Source: Campylobacter concisus (GTDB taxonomy: Bacteria; Campylobacterota; Campylobacteria; Campylobacterales; Campylobacteraceae). Taken from it: a DNA stretch of 64,000 nucleotides. Location: the NCBI RefSeq assembly GCF_003048575.1, contig NZ_PIRZ01000003.1:186001-250000 (forward strand), written 5' to 3'. Position numbers and translations under genes: made by a program. Each line of letters opens with the position of its first letter. The stretch's first letter is position 1. Below the pieces are notes generated by a model. That model was not told the DNA's origin, did not search any database, and was given only the letters and a program-made list of their open reading frames with translations. Shown here piece by piece: positions 9,071 through 19,448 of this stretch.

Positions 9071-9715
9071 ATGAGTAAAATTTACAATCTAAACACTGAC
9101 ACGAAAGTTGTTTCTAAAAGCGTCGTTAGCAAGAGAATTTTTGATTGCGAGAATGCTCATGTCGATGTATTTGCTTTTGATACGGGTGAGGAACTAGATC
9201 ATGAGATGCTGTTTTGCGACAGCCTTGCATGGGTTGTAGAGGGCGGTGCTAGCCTATACTATGGCGAAAAGCAGATGCATATAGGCAATGAGCAAGCTTG
9301 CCTGATAGAGAAAAAAGTGTGGCGCAAGCTAGTTTTTAAAGAACCAACGAAATATATTTCAATTGATTTTAAGGAGGACTTAATGATAGATCATTTACCT
9401 AAGGCAGCTATTTTTAGCTTAGTTGATGCAGTCGAATACGAAAAAGGCAAAATCGTGAGCAAAACGCTCGTAAAGAACGAAAACGGCTCAATGTCATTAC
9501 TTAGTTTTGACACAGACCAAGAGCTCTCAACTCACGCAGCTCCAGGCGATGCACTACTTATCGCACTTGATGGCGAGATGAAGCTAACTATTGGTGATGA
9601 ACATTTTGATATCAAAAAAGGCGATACCATCGTGCTTCCAGGCAAAATACCACACGGATTAAAGATAAAAGATAAATTTAAAATGCTCTTAATCGTCACT
9701 AAAGACAAAATGTAA
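9071..9715 (+). CDS. Bicupin-domain protein
   Basis: 214 residues from ATG 9071, chosen because AGGAAG lies at 9061-9066; an upstream in-frame ATG at 9041 lacks a ribosome site. Two cupin beta-barrels are visible: residues about 30-100 (DSLAWVVEGGASLYYGEKQM) and about 145-210 (APGDALLIALDGEMKLTIG, then KKGDTIVLPGKIPHGLKIKD). The second keeps a PGKIPH motif with a possible metal histidine, but the full metal set is incomplete. No enzymatic function can be named. It stands alone between the G+C-rich segment and a strong terminator. Confidence 0.88.
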   Translation: MSKIYNLNTDTKVVSKSVVSKRIFDCENAHVDVFAFDTGEELDHEMLFCDSLAWVVEGGASLYYGEKQMHIGNEQACLIEKKVWRKLVFKEPTKYISIDFKEDLMIDHLPKAAIFSLVDAVEYEKGKIVSKTLVKNENGSMSLLSFDTDQELSTHAAPGDALLIALDGEMKLTIGDEHFDIKKGDTIVLPGKIPHGLKIKDKFKMLLIVTKDKM

Positions 9716-9720
9716 TACCA

Positions 9721-9745
9721 AGCCCTATTTTTAGGGCTTTTTCTC
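9721..9745 (+). terminator. Rho-independent terminator after bicupin gene
   Basis: Perfect 7-bp stem AGCCCTA / TAGGGCT (9721-9727 with 9732-9738), four-base T loop, then TTTTTCTCT. It lies six bases after the bicupin stop codon. Confidence 0.88.
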
Positions 9746-9797
9746 TATAGTAACAATAGTAAATTTATACTTAATAAAGCAAAAAGTAAAACCATAA

Positions 9798-9803
9798 TAT
9801 AAT
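9798..9803 (+). promoter_or_regulatory. Sigma-70 -10 box for MFS gene
   Basis: TATAAT lies 22 bases before the MFS start, in an A/T-rich upstream tract as is usual for Campylobacter promoters, which often lack a -35 box. The predicted leader is about 15 bases, A-rich and without a clear Shine-Dalgarno sequence. Confidence 0.55.
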
Positions 9804-9825
9804 CGCTCCAAAAAAAAGAAAAACT

Positions 9826-10986
9826 ATGAAAAAAGAAAATTCCAAACTATTTTTGTTGCTATTTTTAGGCGCTCTCTCTGCCTTTGGACCATTTGTTACA
9901 GATCTTTATTTGCCAGCACTTCCGGCTATTACCGAGTGGTTTAAAACAAGTGTTACAGCTACGCAATTAACGATCACGACATCGATGGCAGGTTTAGCCA
10001 TAGGTCAGCTCATAGTTGGCCCAATAAGTGATAAATTTGGACGAAAAACGCCACTTACTATCTCGCTTATCGTCTATACGATAAGCACTGTTTTTATATT
10101 TTTCTCGCAAAATATCCAGTTTTTTATCTTTATGAGAATTATTCAAGGGCTTGCGAGTGCTGGTAGCTTAGTCATCTCAAGAGCCGTTGTGAGCGACCTT
10201 TATAAGGGTCACGAGATGACTAAATTTTTTAGCCTTATGATGGTCGTAAATGGTCTAGCCCCGATACTTTCACCAATTGGCGGTAGTTTTCTACTTAAAT
10301 TTACCGACTGGCGTGGCATCTTTATGGCGCTTACTATCATTGGCATTTTGCTTTTTATCGCAAATTTTTATTTCAAAGAGAGCTTAAGTCAGTCAAATCG
10401 CTTAAAAATGCCTTTGCTAGTGACTTATAGTGTTTTTGGCAAAATTTTAAGAAAGAAAAAATTTATACTTTTTGTAAGCATTCAGACATTTGCGATGGGT
10501 GCGATGTTTGCTTATATAGCGTCATCTTCGTTTATCTTTCAAGAATTTTATTCTCTAAGTCCAGTAAGCTATAGCTTTTGCTTTGCTTCAAATGGTTTAG
10601 GGCTTGTTATAGGAGCAAGGCTTGCTAGTCTTTTAAATGAGAGAAAAGCGCTCAAAACCGGGCTTTTTGGCACCTTGTTTGCTAGCATTTTTATTGCTTT
10701 CATACTTTGCTCTAAATTTGAAGTGATCGGCGTCATTATCGCATTTTTTTTATTGCTTCTTTTTACAGGATTTGTCTTACCAACTGCTTCATCGCTAGCT
10801 ATGAACGAAGGCAGAGAATACGCAGGCTCAGCCTCAGCGATACTTGGATTTTGTCCATTTTTCTTAGGCGGCGTCGTCTCTCCGCTAGTTGGGCTTGGCG
10901 ATATATTTTATTCGACTTCTATTGTTATTTTAGCTTGCACATTACTTGCTTTGATATCATTTTTTAGGTTAAAAAGAGTTGCGTAA
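9826..10986 (+). CDS. Bcr/CflA-family MFS drug efflux transporter
   Basis: 386 residues with about 12 membrane helices. The N-terminal helix holds FGPFVTDLYLPALPAI, characteristic of Bcr/CflA proton-driven multidrug exporters, and the loop between helices 2 and 3 carries the MFS motif GPISDKFGRKTPL (about residues 66-78). A second marker is the R-x-x-Q-G stretch MRIIQGLASAGSLVISRAVV in helix 4. The likely role is export of drugs, dipeptides or metabolites through the inner membrane. The stop overlaps the hemD start by 8 bases. The substrate cannot be told from sequence. Confidence 0.92.
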   Translation: MKKENSKLFLLLFLGALSAFGPFVTDLYLPALPAITEWFKTSVTATQLTITTSMAGLAIGQLIVGPISDKFGRKTPLTISLIVYTISTVFIFFSQNIQFFIFMRIIQGLASAGSLVISRAVVSDLYKGHEMTKFFSLMMVVNGLAPILSPIGGSFLLKFTDWRGIFMALTIIGILLFIANFYFKESLSQSNRLKMPLLVTYSVFGKILRKKKFILFVSIQTFAMGAMFAYIASSSFIFQEFYSLSPVSYSFCFASNGLGLVIGARLASLLNERKALKTGLFGTLFASIFIAFILCSKFEVIGVIIAFFLLLLFTGFVLPTASSLAMNEGREYAGSASAILGFCPFFLGGVVSPLVGLGDIFYSTSIVILACTLLALISFFRLKRVA

Positions 10987-11617
10987 AATTTATCTTATTT
11001 CAAATACAAAAACGACTGATGAGAGCGTTGTAAATTTAAGCGTTAGCAAGATCGAGTTTTTAAAATTTGAACTAAATTTAAGTGACTATGACGTGCTGGT
11101 AGTTACTTCTAAAAATGCTTTTAATGCATTAAAATTTAATGGCATTTCGCCTATAAATTTGCCAGTCTTTGCCATCGCAAATAGTTGTGCGGCGGCCGCA
11201 AGAGAGTTTGGATTTAGCGAAATTTATACCGGAAAGAACGCTCACGGAGATGACTTCGCAAGAGAAATTTTGCCACTTTTAAAAGGTAAAAAAGTTCTTT
11301 ATCTAAAAGGTAAAGATAGTGCTTCAAATTTCTTAGAAATTTTGCAAAATGGCGACGTAAATATAAAGGCAATCGTCGCCTATGAAAATGTCTTAAATCC
11401 TTGCAAAATGGAGCTAAAACCACCAAAAAATAGTATCTTAATCTTCACTTCTCCGCTAAATGTCAAAAATTTTCTTAGTAATTTTGGCTGGGATGAGAGC
11501 TATCAAGCGATAAGCATTGGAAAGGTCACTGCAAAAGAGCTAAAATTTACCGAGCCAATAGTGAGCCAAAGTCAAGATATAAACGCCTGTATCGCGCTTG
11601 CCAAAACATTACTTTAA
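10979..11617 (+). CDS. hemD: Uroporphyrinogen-III synthase
   Basis: 212 residues, TTG start overlapping the end of the MFS gene (TTGCGTAA). HemD closes and inverts ring D of hydroxymethylbilane to make uroporphyrinogen III for heme and siroheme. The family is poorly conserved, but typical blocks are present: DVLVVTSKNAFNAL (about 34-47), VFAIANSCAAAAREFGF, GDDFAREILPLLKGKKVLYLKG, and near the end IFTSPLNVKNFL with AISIGKVTAKEL. Size matches the family. The unusual start is supported by the coupling and by the immediate RKIYLISN beginning. Confidence 0.88.
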   Translation: MRKIYLISNTKTTDESVVNLSVSKIEFLKFELNLSDYDVLVVTSKNAFNALKFNGISPINLPVFAIANSCAAAAREFGFSEIYTGKNAHGDDFAREILPLLKGKKVLYLKGKDSASNFLEILQNGDVNIKAIVAYENVLNPCKMELKPPKNSILIFTSPLNVKNFLSNFGWDESYQAISIGKVTAKELKFTEPIVSQSQDINACIALAKTLL

Positions 11618-11629
11618 GCAAAAAATTTA

Positions 11630-11635
11630 TATAAT
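11630..11635 (+). promoter_or_regulatory. Sigma-70 -10 box of the 6S RNA
   Basis: TATAAT ends six bases before the predicted RNA 5' end at about 11641, in an A/T-rich context downstream of hemD. Spacing to the first base of the closing stem fits transcription start. Confidence 0.65.
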
Positions 11636-11640
11636 TTTAT

Positions 11641-11832
11641 TGCCTGAGTGAAGCGAGTCAGCATTTTACGGGGTCCAACACTTTTTTGTTAGCGAAAAGG
11701 TATGGGTGCCTTGTGATGTGGCTTCGTTTGAGTCTGAAAAGGCGAGAAGTTGCAACCGTTTGGTATCCATCTATTTGCAAGATTGGCTTTGTTTATGGGC
11801 CACTCTTCTATGCGACGCCCACTCGGGTTTTT
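11641..11832 (+). ncRNA. ssrS: Probable 6S RNA
   Basis: A non-coding stretch of about 190 bases between hemD and purD with its own TATAAT. The two ends pair: CCTGAGTG (11643-11650) with CACTCGGG (11820-11827), eight pairs with one G-U, directly followed by a T run, so the closing stem doubles as terminator. Length, long-hairpin layout and the position in front of a purine gene agree with 6S RNA, which binds sigma-70 RNA polymerase in stationary phase. There is no open frame and no match to a riboswitch I know. The central bubble was not folded, so the name rests on ends, size and context. Confidence 0.72.
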
Positions 11833-11849
11833 AAATTTACGGAGATGAA

Positions 11850-13094
11850 ATGAATATTCTCATAATAGGAAGTGGCGGCCGCGAATACGCCATTGCTCTA
11901 AAACTAAAAAGTGAAAAAAATATAAATTTATACTTTGCACCGGGAAATGGTGCGACCTCACGCCTTGGTGATAATTTAAACATAAAAGACTTTTATGAGC
12001 TTGCAAAATTTGCTAAACAAAATGATATTGCTCTAACTATCGTAGGCCCTGAGGCACCGCTTAGTGAAGGGGTAGTGGATATCTTTAAAAAAGAGGGTTT
12101 GCTCATCTTTGGACCAAGCAAGGCAGCTGCTAGACTTGAAGCTAGCAAGGTGTATATGAAGGATTTTTTAGCTAGAAATAACATAAAAACTGCAAAATAT
12201 TTAAACACAGATGATAAAGAAAAGGCATTTAAATTTATTGATACCCTAAGCGCGCCGATGGTCGTAAAGGCAGATGGTCTTTGTGCCGGAAAAGGCGTTA
12301 TAATCGCAAATTCTAAAGAGGGGGCCAAAGAGGCAGTTAGTGACATGCTAAGCGGAGCTAGCTTTGGTGATGCTGGTAAATTTGTGGTGGTTGAAGAGTT
12401 TTTAGATGGTTTTGAGCTTAGCTTTTTTGCTATTTGTGACGGCGAAAATTTCGTAAGCTTGCCAGTGGCACAAGACCACAAACGCCTGCTTGATAACGAT
12501 GAGGGTCCAAATACTGGCGGTATGGGCGCTTATGCTCCAAGTCCGCTTGCTTCAAAAGAGCTGATAAAAAGAGTTGAAGAAGAGGTGGTAAAACCCACTT
12601 TAAAAGGGATGAAAAACGAGGGCAGTCCATTTTGTGGAGTGCTTTTTGTAGGACTTATGATCGTAAAAAATGAGCCTTATGTGCTTGAGTTTAATGTGAG
12701 ATTTGGCGATCCTGAGTGCGAGGTCTTGATGCCATTAATTGACGGAAATCTAAGTGAAATTTTACTAAATGCTGCAAAGGGAGAGCTAAAGCCTATTAGC
12801 TTAAAAGATGAATTTGCGGTTGGTGTCGTAATGGCTAGTAAGGACTATCCGTATAAAAGCAGCCCAAAAGCTAAAATTTCAGTTTTAAATGATGTAAAAG
12901 ATGCTCACATCGCTTATGCTGGTGTTAGTGAGCAAGATGAAGAAATTTATGCAGATGGTGGCAGGGTATTAGTCTGTGTGGCCACTGCGAAGAGCATAAA
13001 AGAGGCACGTGATAGAGCTTATGAGCTTTGCGAAAATGTAAAATTTGATGGAGCACATTATAGAAAAGATATTGCCTGGCAGGCATTAAAATGA
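11850..13094 (+). CDS. purD: Phosphoribosylamine-glycine ligase
   Basis: 414 residues. PurD joins glycine to phosphoribosylamine with ATP, the second step of purine synthesis. The N-terminal domain starts [17 protein letters not shown], and the ATP-grasp region includes [18 protein letters not shown] (about 129-146) and the signature [16 protein letters not shown] (about 283-298). [14 protein letters not shown] is another family block. GGAG lies at 11841-11844, five bases before the ATG. The leader starts right after the 6S RNA, so some transcripts may read through it. The stop overlaps the RDD gene start (ATGA). Confidence 0.97.
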   Translation: MNILIIGSGGREYAIALKLKSEKNINLYFAPGNGATSRLGDNLNIKDFYELAKFAKQNDIALTIVGPEAPLSEGVVDIFKKEGLLIFGPSKAAARLEASKVYMKDFLARNNIKTAKYLNTDDKEKAFKFIDTLSAPMVVKADGLCAGKGVIIANSKEGAKEAVSDMLSGASFGDAGKFVVVEEFLDGFELSFFAICDGENFVSLPVAQDHKRLLDNDEGPNTGGMGAYAPSPLASKELIKRVEEEVVKPTLKGMKNEGSPFCGVLFVGLMIVKNEPYVLEFNVRFGDPECEVLMPLIDGNLSEILLNAAKGELKPISLKDEFAVGVVMASKDYPYKSSPKAKISVLNDVKDAHIAYAGVSEQDEEIYADGGRVLVCVATAKSIKEARDRAYELCENVKFDGAHYRKDIAWQALK

Positions 13095-13540
13095 GTATGC
13101 AGATAGTTGAAAAACTTGAAAAAGAAGAAATTTCTCTAGCGCCATTTTCAAAAAGAGTGCTAGCTTACTCAATTGATGAATGTATTGTTTCTTTTTTGTT
13201 TTTGATCATTTACTGGGATGCCTTTTTGTCGGTTATGAGCTATGATGAAGCCAGAAATTTGACTTTAAATTTCTTTTGGCAAATAGTCGCATTAAAGATT
13301 ATATATCATGCATTTTTTGTTTGGTATTATGGCGCGAGTCTCGGACAAATGCTAACAAAGACGATGTGCATTAATGTAGAAATTTTAGATAGACCAAATT
13401 TTGTTTCAAGCTTGGTAAGAGCGATTTTTAGGTTGGTTAGTGAAGCTTGTTTTTATCTTGGTTTTGCATGGGCATTTGCAAATCCAGCTAGGCAAACTTG
13501 GCAAGACAAAATAGCAAAAACAGTGGTGATAAATGCGTAA
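13091..13540 (+). CDS. RDD-family membrane protein
   Basis: 149 residues. After a charged N-terminus it reads [30 protein letters not shown]: the RDD family's arginine and aspartates with the first membrane helix, here R-x-x-A-x-x-x-D. Two more helices follow (about 65-85 and 115-135), along with the family's GQMLTKTMC block (normally G-x-x-L-G-K). The role of most RDD proteins is unknown; some are ion-coupled transporters. It is coupled to purD by a 4-base overlap and overlaps lptD by 8 bases. Confidence 0.82.
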   Translation: MSMQIVEKLEKEEISLAPFSKRVLAYSIDECIVSFLFLIIYWDAFLSVMSYDEARNLTLNFFWQIVALKIIYHAFFVWYYGASLGQMLTKTMCINVEILDRPNFVSSLVRAIFRLVSEACFYLGFAWAFANPARQTWQDKIAKTVVINA

Positions 13541-15692
13541 AATTTTATTTTTAGTTCCGGTATGTATTTTAAGTCTAAGTGCAGCTGTGCAAGATGTGCA
13601 GCTTTTGGCCGATGATGTAAAGCAAGATAAAGGCATTGTCACGGCCAATAAAAACGTCGTTGTATATTCACAAGATTATCTTGTAACAGCTGATTGTGCA
13701 GTTTATGATCAAAATAATTCGGTTATAGAGCTCTTTGGAAATGTCAACATGATGAAAGGAAAGAGCGAAGTCTCTCGCTCAAACTATGCAAAGCTAAATT
13801 TAAAAAATAATGACACTGCTTTTGAATCGCTTTTTATGATGAATAAAGACATGGAAGTATGGATGAGAAGCGATGAGAGCAGCTCTGACAGTGAGTACTA
13901 TAGAGTTAAAAAAGCGATGGTTTCAAGCTGTAATGTTCAAGATCCTGACTGGAGTATCACCTCAAGCTCAGCTATGCTAAATAAACAAAGCAAATTTTTA
14001 CACCTTTTTAATCCAGTCTTTCGTATAGCTAATGTGCCAGTTTTTTATTTGCCATATTTTGGTTTTTCAACAGATACCACAAGAAGAACAGGCCTTTTAC
14101 CGCCTGAACTTGGATACGGAAAATCTGAAGGTTTTTATTACAAGCAGCCGATTTATTTTGCACCTTATAATGAGTGGGACTTCGAGCTTGATCCGCAGAT
14201 AAGAACAAACAGAGGTGCTGGAATTTATGGTGCATTTAGATTTACTGAGTCGCCTGATTCAAGGGGTGAAATCAGCTTTGGTATGTTTGACGATAAAAAA
14301 AGCTATCAAGATAGACAAAGAAGTAAGACTTCAAATAAGGCTGAACTAAAAAATAAAACACATAAAGGTATTGGACTAAAATACGAAAGAGATAAGCTTA
14401 TAAGATACCTTAGTGAAGCAGATTTACAAGAGGGAATTTGGATAGACGCAACGAAGCTAAATGATATAGATTATTTAAATTTAAAGGGCAGAGATGATGA
14501 TTATGATTCGCTTGTAACTTCTAAATTTAACTATTTCATTGCAAATGACGATCATTATTTTGGTGCTTATGCAAAATACTACATAGACACTGAAAAAATT
14601 GGCTCAAAAAATGAGAACAAAGACACGCTTCAAGAGCTTCCATCGCTTCAGTATCATAAATTTACAGATAATATTGTCTTGCCAAATATCTTATATTCAC
14701 TCGATCTTCAGTCACATAGATATGATAGAAAAATAGGAGTTAGAGCGACTCAGTATGAATTTACGCTTCCAGCTTCAGTGCATGTGCCACTGCTTGATGA
14801 TAGCTTAACTTTTTCATTTTACGAGTATCTATACGCTTCAAGAATAAATTACGAGAATAAGATAAATTCATTTGATGATAAAAGAGAAGATAAACATACA
14901 AATTTTGTAAATAATTACCATAAATTTACTCTTCACACTGACCTTGCAAAAGCGTATGAAAGCTTTTATCACACTCTAAATTTTGGGGCCGAATACCTAC
15001 TACCAGGTTATAGAAAAGGAAATTTAGATGATGAGTTTATCTATGATAAAAATCTAAATGAGTATGAAAATTTTTTGACTCAAGAGCAGAGTAAGGAAGA
15101 AATTTCTGGTTATCTGACTCAGTATTTCTTTAACTCTAATGGTAGAAAGATTATAAAACATAGTATTTCTCAAGGATATTACACAAAAGAAGATGAATAT
15201 TCGAATTTAAAAAATGCTATCTATCTATATCCATTTGAAAATTTAAGCCTTTATAATAAGCTTGAGTATTCGCACAAGAGCAAAGAGCTTAAAAAGATAC
15301 AAAGCGGATTTTCATACACAAATGATTTATTTTGGCTAAATATGCTTCACACCATGAAGAAAAATGATAGCAAAATAAAAAATAGTGCAACAAAAGATAG
15401 CTATTTTACAAGTGGTCTTGGAGTAAAATTACCTCATCAATATAGTCTTATTGGCGGCTGGCAATATGATATCGAGCGAAGCTACACAAAAAGCTGGAGA
15501 GTTGGTGTACTTCATCAAAGAAAATGCTGGAATTACGGGATAATTTATCAACAAGATGTCGAGCCAACAACAACAATAAACGGCTCAGCATCAACCAGAA
15601 AAAATGGTATTTATTTCACGATAAATTTCTATCCAATGGGTGGTTTGCACTATGACTTTTCGCAAAGCAGCACAAAATCGAGTGCCAACTAA
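13533..15692 (+). CDS. lptD: LPS assembly protein LptD
   Basis: 719 residues. LptD with LptE inserts lipooligosaccharide into the outer leaflet of the outer membrane. A signal peptide ([18 protein letters not shown]) is followed by a jellyroll domain of the LptA/OstA kind (about 20-125, repeated VTANKNVVVYSQDYLVTADC) and a C-terminal barrel. The segment NVPVFYLPYFGFSTDTTRRTGLLPP is the typical entry into the barrel; I describe it by its first and last residues here. Cysteines occur at 55 and 133 and, near the end, 665 (KCWNYG), which could give the disulfide bridging the domains. The start overlaps the RDD gene; the next gene begins one base after the stop. Confidence 0.95.
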   Translation: MRKILFLVPVCILSLSAAVQDVQLLADDVKQDKGIVTANKNVVVYSQDYLVTADCAVYDQNNSVIELFGNVNMMKGKSEVSRSNYAKLNLKNNDTAFESLFMMNKDMEVWMRSDESSSDSEYYRVKKAMVSSCNVQDPDWSITSSSAMLNKQSKFLHLFNPVFRIANVPVFYLPYFGFSTDTTRRTGLLPPELGYGKSEGFYYKQPIYFAPYNEWDFELDPQIRTNRGAGIYGAFRFTESPDSRGEISFGMFDDKKSYQDRQRSKTSNKAELKNKTHKGIGLKYERDKLIRYLSEADLQEGIWIDATKLNDIDYLNLKGRDDDYDSLVTSKFNYFIANDDHYFGAYAKYYIDTEKIGSKNENKDTLQELPSLQYHKFTDNIVLPNILYSLDLQSHRYDRKIGVRATQYEFTLPASVHVPLLDDSLTFSFYEYLYASRINYENKINSFDDKREDKHTNFVNNYHKFTLHTDLAKAYESFYHTLNFGAEYLLPGYRKGNLDDEFIYDKNLNEYENFLTQEQSKEEISGYLTQYFFNSNGRKIIKHSISQGYYTKEDEYSNLKNAIYLYPFENLSLYNKLEYSHKSKELKKIQSGFSYTNDLFWLNMLHTMKKNDSKIKNSATKDSYFTSGLGVKLPHQYSLIGGWQYDIERSYTKSWRVGVLHQRKCWNYGIIYQQDVEPTTTINGSASTRKNGIYFTINFYPMGGLHYDFSQSSTKSSAN

Positions 15693-16391
15693 ATGATAAC
15701 GGCTAAATTTAAGGATCAATTAGAAGCAGCTAGCAAGCTAATTGAAATTTTGCCAAAAAAAGAGCTCGTAGATAAAAAGACGATAGTTGTTTGTATGTCG
15801 CTTGAGTCAGTTATACTCACAGATGCAGTTTGTAGGAGCTTAAATTTAAGCTACGAGATGCTCTTTAGCGAGCCAATACCTGCGCCAAATAATAGCGAAT
15901 GCGACGTTGCAATAGTTAGCGAGACAGAAGATATAGTATTAAATGATAAGCTTATAAAGGCTTTTAATATAAGCTATGACTATATTTACGGCGAAGCACA
16001 TAGAAAATATGAAGAGAAAATTTTAAAAAACGTTTATAAATACCGAAAAGGAAATTTGATAGGAGAGCTAAAAGATAAAAATATTTTACTAATCGATGAG
16101 GGGTGCGAGACTGGTATGACGGCACTCATTTGCATAAAGACGTTGCTTGATGTGAAGGTAAAATCCATCTCATACGCAACGCCAGTGATTGCTACTGATG
16201 TCTTTACAAATTTAAATGATATGGTTGATGAAATTTACACGATAAACAAGATCGTTGATTTTATCGATGTGGATTCGTATTACGAGAAAAAGATCGAAGC
16301 TACGAGTGAGCGTATCATGTCAATATTAGAAGAGAGCCCTTATTATTTGCCGTTACAAAAACAACAAGGAGATAAAAATAATGCAATATAG
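15693..16391 (+). CDS. Phosphoribosyltransferase-fold protein
   Basis: 232 residues starting immediately after lptD. The PRPP-binding loop of type I phosphoribosyltransferases is visible at about 129-142 ([15 protein letters not shown], normally LVDDxxxTGxT), followed by [14 protein letters not shown]. The N-terminal part contains a strand-helix core and a variable hood. It belongs to a group often found beside lptD or pnp in Campylobacter with no known substrate. There is no signal peptide. The end overlaps the pnp start by 11 bases, and AAGGAG for pnp lies inside its 3' end. Confidence 0.83.
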   Translation: MITAKFKDQLEAASKLIEILPKKELVDKKTIVVCMSLESVILTDAVCRSLNLSYEMLFSEPIPAPNNSECDVAIVSETEDIVLNDKLIKAFNISYDYIYGEAHRKYEEKILKNVYKYRKGNLIGELKDKNILLIDEGCETGMTALICIKTLLDVKVKSISYATPVIATDVFTNLNDMVDEIYTINKIVDFIDVDSYYEKKIEATSERIMSILEESPYYLPLQKQQGDKNNAI

Positions 16392-18579
16392 TATAGAAGT
16401 CAATAATCAGGTTGAAATTTTTGACCTTAATAAAGTAGCAAAACAAGCTAGCGGAGCGGTACTTTTAAGGGTGAAAAATACCGTAGTTTTAGCAACTGTT
16501 GCAAGAGAGGACACACAAGTTGAGGAGGATTTTTTACCTCTAACGGTGCAGTACATCGAAAAAGCTTACGCCGCTGGTAAAATTCCAGGTGGTTACGTTA
16601 AGCGCGAGACAAAGCCAGGCGACTTTGAAACGCTAACAGCTCGCATCATCGATAGATCTCTTAGACCGCTCTTTCCAAAAGGTTACGCATATCCAACTCA
16701 AATAGTTGTAATGGTACTTTCAGCCGATCCTGAGGTTGATTTACAAGTTGTAAGTCTAAATGCAGCCTCAGTTGCACTATATCTTAGCGACATCCCTGTA
16801 AATCGCCCAGTTTGTGGTGTTAGAGTTGGTTATATAGATGAAAAATTTGTGATCAACCCAAGCAACTCTGAACTAAAACAGAGTGCGATCGATCTTTATG
16901 TAGCTGGAACAAAAGATGAGCTTTTGATGATCGAGATGAGAAGCTTACCTCAGCAAACTACGCAGCTTATCCCGATGGTTGCAATCGAGCCGATGATAGA
17001 TCCGAGCTTAAGTGATAGCATGGCTCAAAAACAGCTAATGAACGAATTTAGCGAAGATATGATGGTTGAAGCGATTGATTTTGCTGGTAAGGCGATATTA
17101 AGAGCTAGCAGTGCTTACGAAGAAGCATTTAAAGAGCATAAAAAAGAGGACGCTGCGCTTGAGCTAAAACCTGAGATAGAAAATGAAAATATCGCTATTT
17201 ATATCGATAAATTTTATAAAGCTGAAGTCAAAAATGCGATCAATCAAATGGCAAAAAGCGAGCGCGCGAGCGAACTTAGCAAGATCGCGAAACAAATTTC
17301 AAGCGATGAGGTAGCTCAAAAAGAGGGCTGGGATGAGGCTGTCATCACAAATGTCCTTGGTAAATATAAAAAGAAAATCGTTAGAGAGCAGATCATAAAC
17401 GAGGGCGTAAGAGCTGATGGACGTGGTCTTGAAGAGGTTAGGCCTATTAGTATCGAAACAAATGTGCTTCCAAATGCACATGGCTCATGCCTCTTTACAA
17501 GAGGACAGACACAAGCCCTAGTTGTCACTACTCTTGGCACTGACAGTGACGCTCAAATGTATGACATCCTCACTGAAAAAGTGCCTTTTGTAGAAAAATT
17601 TATGTTTAACTACAATTTCCCAGGCTTTAGCGTAGGTGAGGCAAGCCCATTAAAAGCTCCTGGTAGACGCGAGCTTGGACATGGAAATTTGGCCAAACGT
17701 GCCCTTGCGCCAAGTATCGATCTAGCTTCTCCATACACAATAAGAGTTGTTTCAGAAATTTTAGAGAGCAACGGCTCAAGCTCGATGGCTAGCGTTTGTG
17801 GTGGCTCGCTTGCACTTAGAGCAGCTGGCGTAAATACTTTAAAACTTGTCGCAGGTGTCGCTATGGGATTAATATTTGAAGGCGATAAACACGCAGTGCT
17901 AACAGATATCATGGGGCTTGAAGATCATGACGGCGATATGGACTTTAAAGTAGCGGGTACAAGCGATGGTATCACAGCACTTCAGATGGATATTAAGCTT
18001 GGTGGCATTAGCTTAGAAGTGCTAAAAGAGGCACTTTATCAAGCAAAACGTGGTAGAGAGCATATCTTATCTTTGATGACAGAAGCGGATAAAAATATAG
18101 AAATAAATGAAGATGTGCTTCCAAAGCTTGAATTATTTAGTGTCGATCCAAGCAAGATCGTAGACATCATCGGACAAGCTGGCAAGACTATAAAAGAGAT
18201 TATTGAGAAATTTGAAGTTTCAATCGATCTTGATAGAGAAAAAGGCGAGGTAAAAATCGCAGGTGGAGCAAAGAAAAATGTCGATGCCGCAAAAGATTAC
18301 ATCATCTCTATCACTTCAAAAGACAATGGACGTTCATTTGGCAAAAAGCCTTTTAAACACGACAAAGAGCGTTCAAAACCAAATTTTAATATCGGTGATG
18401 AGTTTTTGGGAACTGTAAAGAGCGTAGTTGATTTTGGTGTGTTTATCGAGCTAAAAGATGGCATTGATGGCTTGCTTCACATCTCAAAGATAAAAACTCC
18501 ATTAAACGTAGGTGATCAGGTCAAAGTATGTGTGAGCGAGCAAAAAGGAAATAAAATTTCGCTCTCTTTGGTTGAATAA
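16381..18579 (+). CDS. pnp: Polynucleotide phosphorylase
   Basis: 732 residues. PNPase degrades RNA 3' to 5' with phosphate and shapes mRNA and small-RNA turnover. Two RNase PH domains (about 1-215 and 335-560), separated by a helical domain, are clear from [39 protein letters not shown] and the active-site block [20 protein letters not shown] domain follows ([19 protein letters not shown], about 597-615), then an S1 domain ([20 protein letters not shown], about 676-695). AACAAGGAGATAAAAATA precedes the ATG. Overlap with the phosphoribosyltransferase implies coupling. Confidence 0.98.
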   Translation: MQYSIEVNNQVEIFDLNKVAKQASGAVLLRVKNTVVLATVAREDTQVEEDFLPLTVQYIEKAYAAGKIPGGYVKRETKPGDFETLTARIIDRSLRPLFPKGYAYPTQIVVMVLSADPEVDLQVVSLNAASVALYLSDIPVNRPVCGVRVGYIDEKFVINPSNSELKQSAIDLYVAGTKDELLMIEMRSLPQQTTQLIPMVAIEPMIDPSLSDSMAQKQLMNEFSEDMMVEAIDFAGKAILRASSAYEEAFKEHKKEDAALELKPEIENENIAIYIDKFYKAEVKNAINQMAKSERASELSKIAKQISSDEVAQKEGWDEAVITNVLGKYKKKIVREQIINEGVRADGRGLEEVRPISIETNVLPNAHGSCLFTRGQTQALVVTTLGTDSDAQMYDILTEKVPFVEKFMFNYNFPGFSVGEASPLKAPGRRELGHGNLAKRALAPSIDLASPYTIRVVSEILESNGSSSMASVCGGSLALRAAGVNTLKLVAGVAMGLIFEGDKHAVLTDIMGLEDHDGDMDFKVAGTSDGITALQMDIKLGGISLEVLKEALYQAKRGREHILSLMTEADKNIEINEDVLPKLELFSVDPSKIVDIIGQAGKTIKEIIEKFEVSIDLDREKGEVKIAGGAKKNVDAAKDYIISITSKDNGRSFGKKPFKHDKERSKPNFNIGDEFLGTVKSVVDFGVFIELKDGIDGLLHISKIKTPLNVGDQVKVCVSEQKGNKISLSLVE

Positions 18580-18596
18580 ATTTTAAAGGACAGATG

Positions 18597-19448
18597 ATGA
18601 AATACAAAAAGTTGCTTTTTCCAATAGGAGCTGGAGACGATATCGAGCCAAGAATTTATGGTGCCCTAAAGGTTGCTCAGTGGTTTAACACACATATGGA
18701 AATTATGACTTGCCAGCTTGACCCAAGCGTAGTTTATAATATGAAAATGACGCTTCGTGGAGGAGTGCTTTTTGAAGAATTTCTAAAATCAGCTAAATCT
18801 GAACTAGCTGTCGAGCATGAAGAGAATGAGAAAATTTTCAATAAAATTTGTGCTGAGCTTGGCATAAAAGTAACTAGTGAAATCATTGAAGATGTTTGCA
18901 CTGCAAATTTTACGATTCACAGTGGCAAAAGAAGTGCCATAGTTGAGCAAGAAAGTAAATTTTGCGATCTAGTAGTGGCTGCTGTACCACTTGATGGAAA
19001 GATCACTGGTACATTTGAATCAGCTGTTTTAAAAAGTGGTAAAAATGCGATTGTAATCCCTAGAAAAATGCGTGAGTTTAAAGCCGATAATATCCTTGTT
19101 AGCTGGACTGGTACGACGCAAAGCTCAAGGGCATTAACAGGCTCGATCGATCTTTTAAAAAAGGCAAAAAAGGTTCAGTGCATTACCTCAAAAGCAAGTC
19201 TTGGCGACAATGCTGAGCTAAATCTTAAAAAGCTTGAAGAGTACTTCAAAATTCATGGCATATCGGCCACTTTTGAAGTGATTGCTACTACGATGATACC
19301 TGGTGAAGCGCTTTTAAAAGCAGCTATTGATAGAAATGCTGATCTAATCGTTGCTAGCAGATATGGTGAAAATGGTCTTATGGAAATGGTGCTTGGTGGC
19401 ACTTCAAGATTTTTCTTAGAACACACAAATATCCCAGTTTATCTATAA
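18597..19448 (+). CDS. Universal stress protein, tandem UspA domains
   Basis: 283 residues from the second ATG of an ATGATG pair (18594 is the alternative), preferred because AAAGGA ends six bases upstream. Two Usp folds are in tandem: residues about 3-150, where SGKRSAIVEQESKFCDLVVAA leads into a partial phosphate loop, and about 165-283, where ILVSWTGTTQSSRAL begins the second and ADLIVASRYGENGLMEMVLGGTSRFF holds the G-x2-G-x9-G-S/T nucleotide signature. Such proteins bind ATP or AMP under stress. It follows pnp by 17 bases and is closed by a hairpin terminator. Confidence 0.87.
   Translation: MKYKKLLFPIGAGDDIEPRIYGALKVAQWFNTHMEIMTCQLDPSVVYNMKMTLRGGVLFEEFLKSAKSELAVEHEENEKIFNKICAELGIKVTSEIIEDVCTANFTIHSGKRSAIVEQESKFCDLVVAAVPLDGKITGTFESAVLKSGKNAIVIPRKMREFKADNILVSWTGTTQSSRALTGSIDLLKKAKKVQCITSKASLGDNAELNLKKLEEYFKIHGISATFEVIATTMIPGEALLKAAIDRNADLIVASRYGENGLMEMVLGGTSRFFLEHTNIPVYL

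Noticed and set aside
11641-11832. tmRNA, SRP RNA or a purine riboswitch
   Set aside because: No tRNA-like end, no SRP tetraloop core and no short three-way junction close to purD; the paired ends with terminator and the 190-base length fit 6S RNA better.
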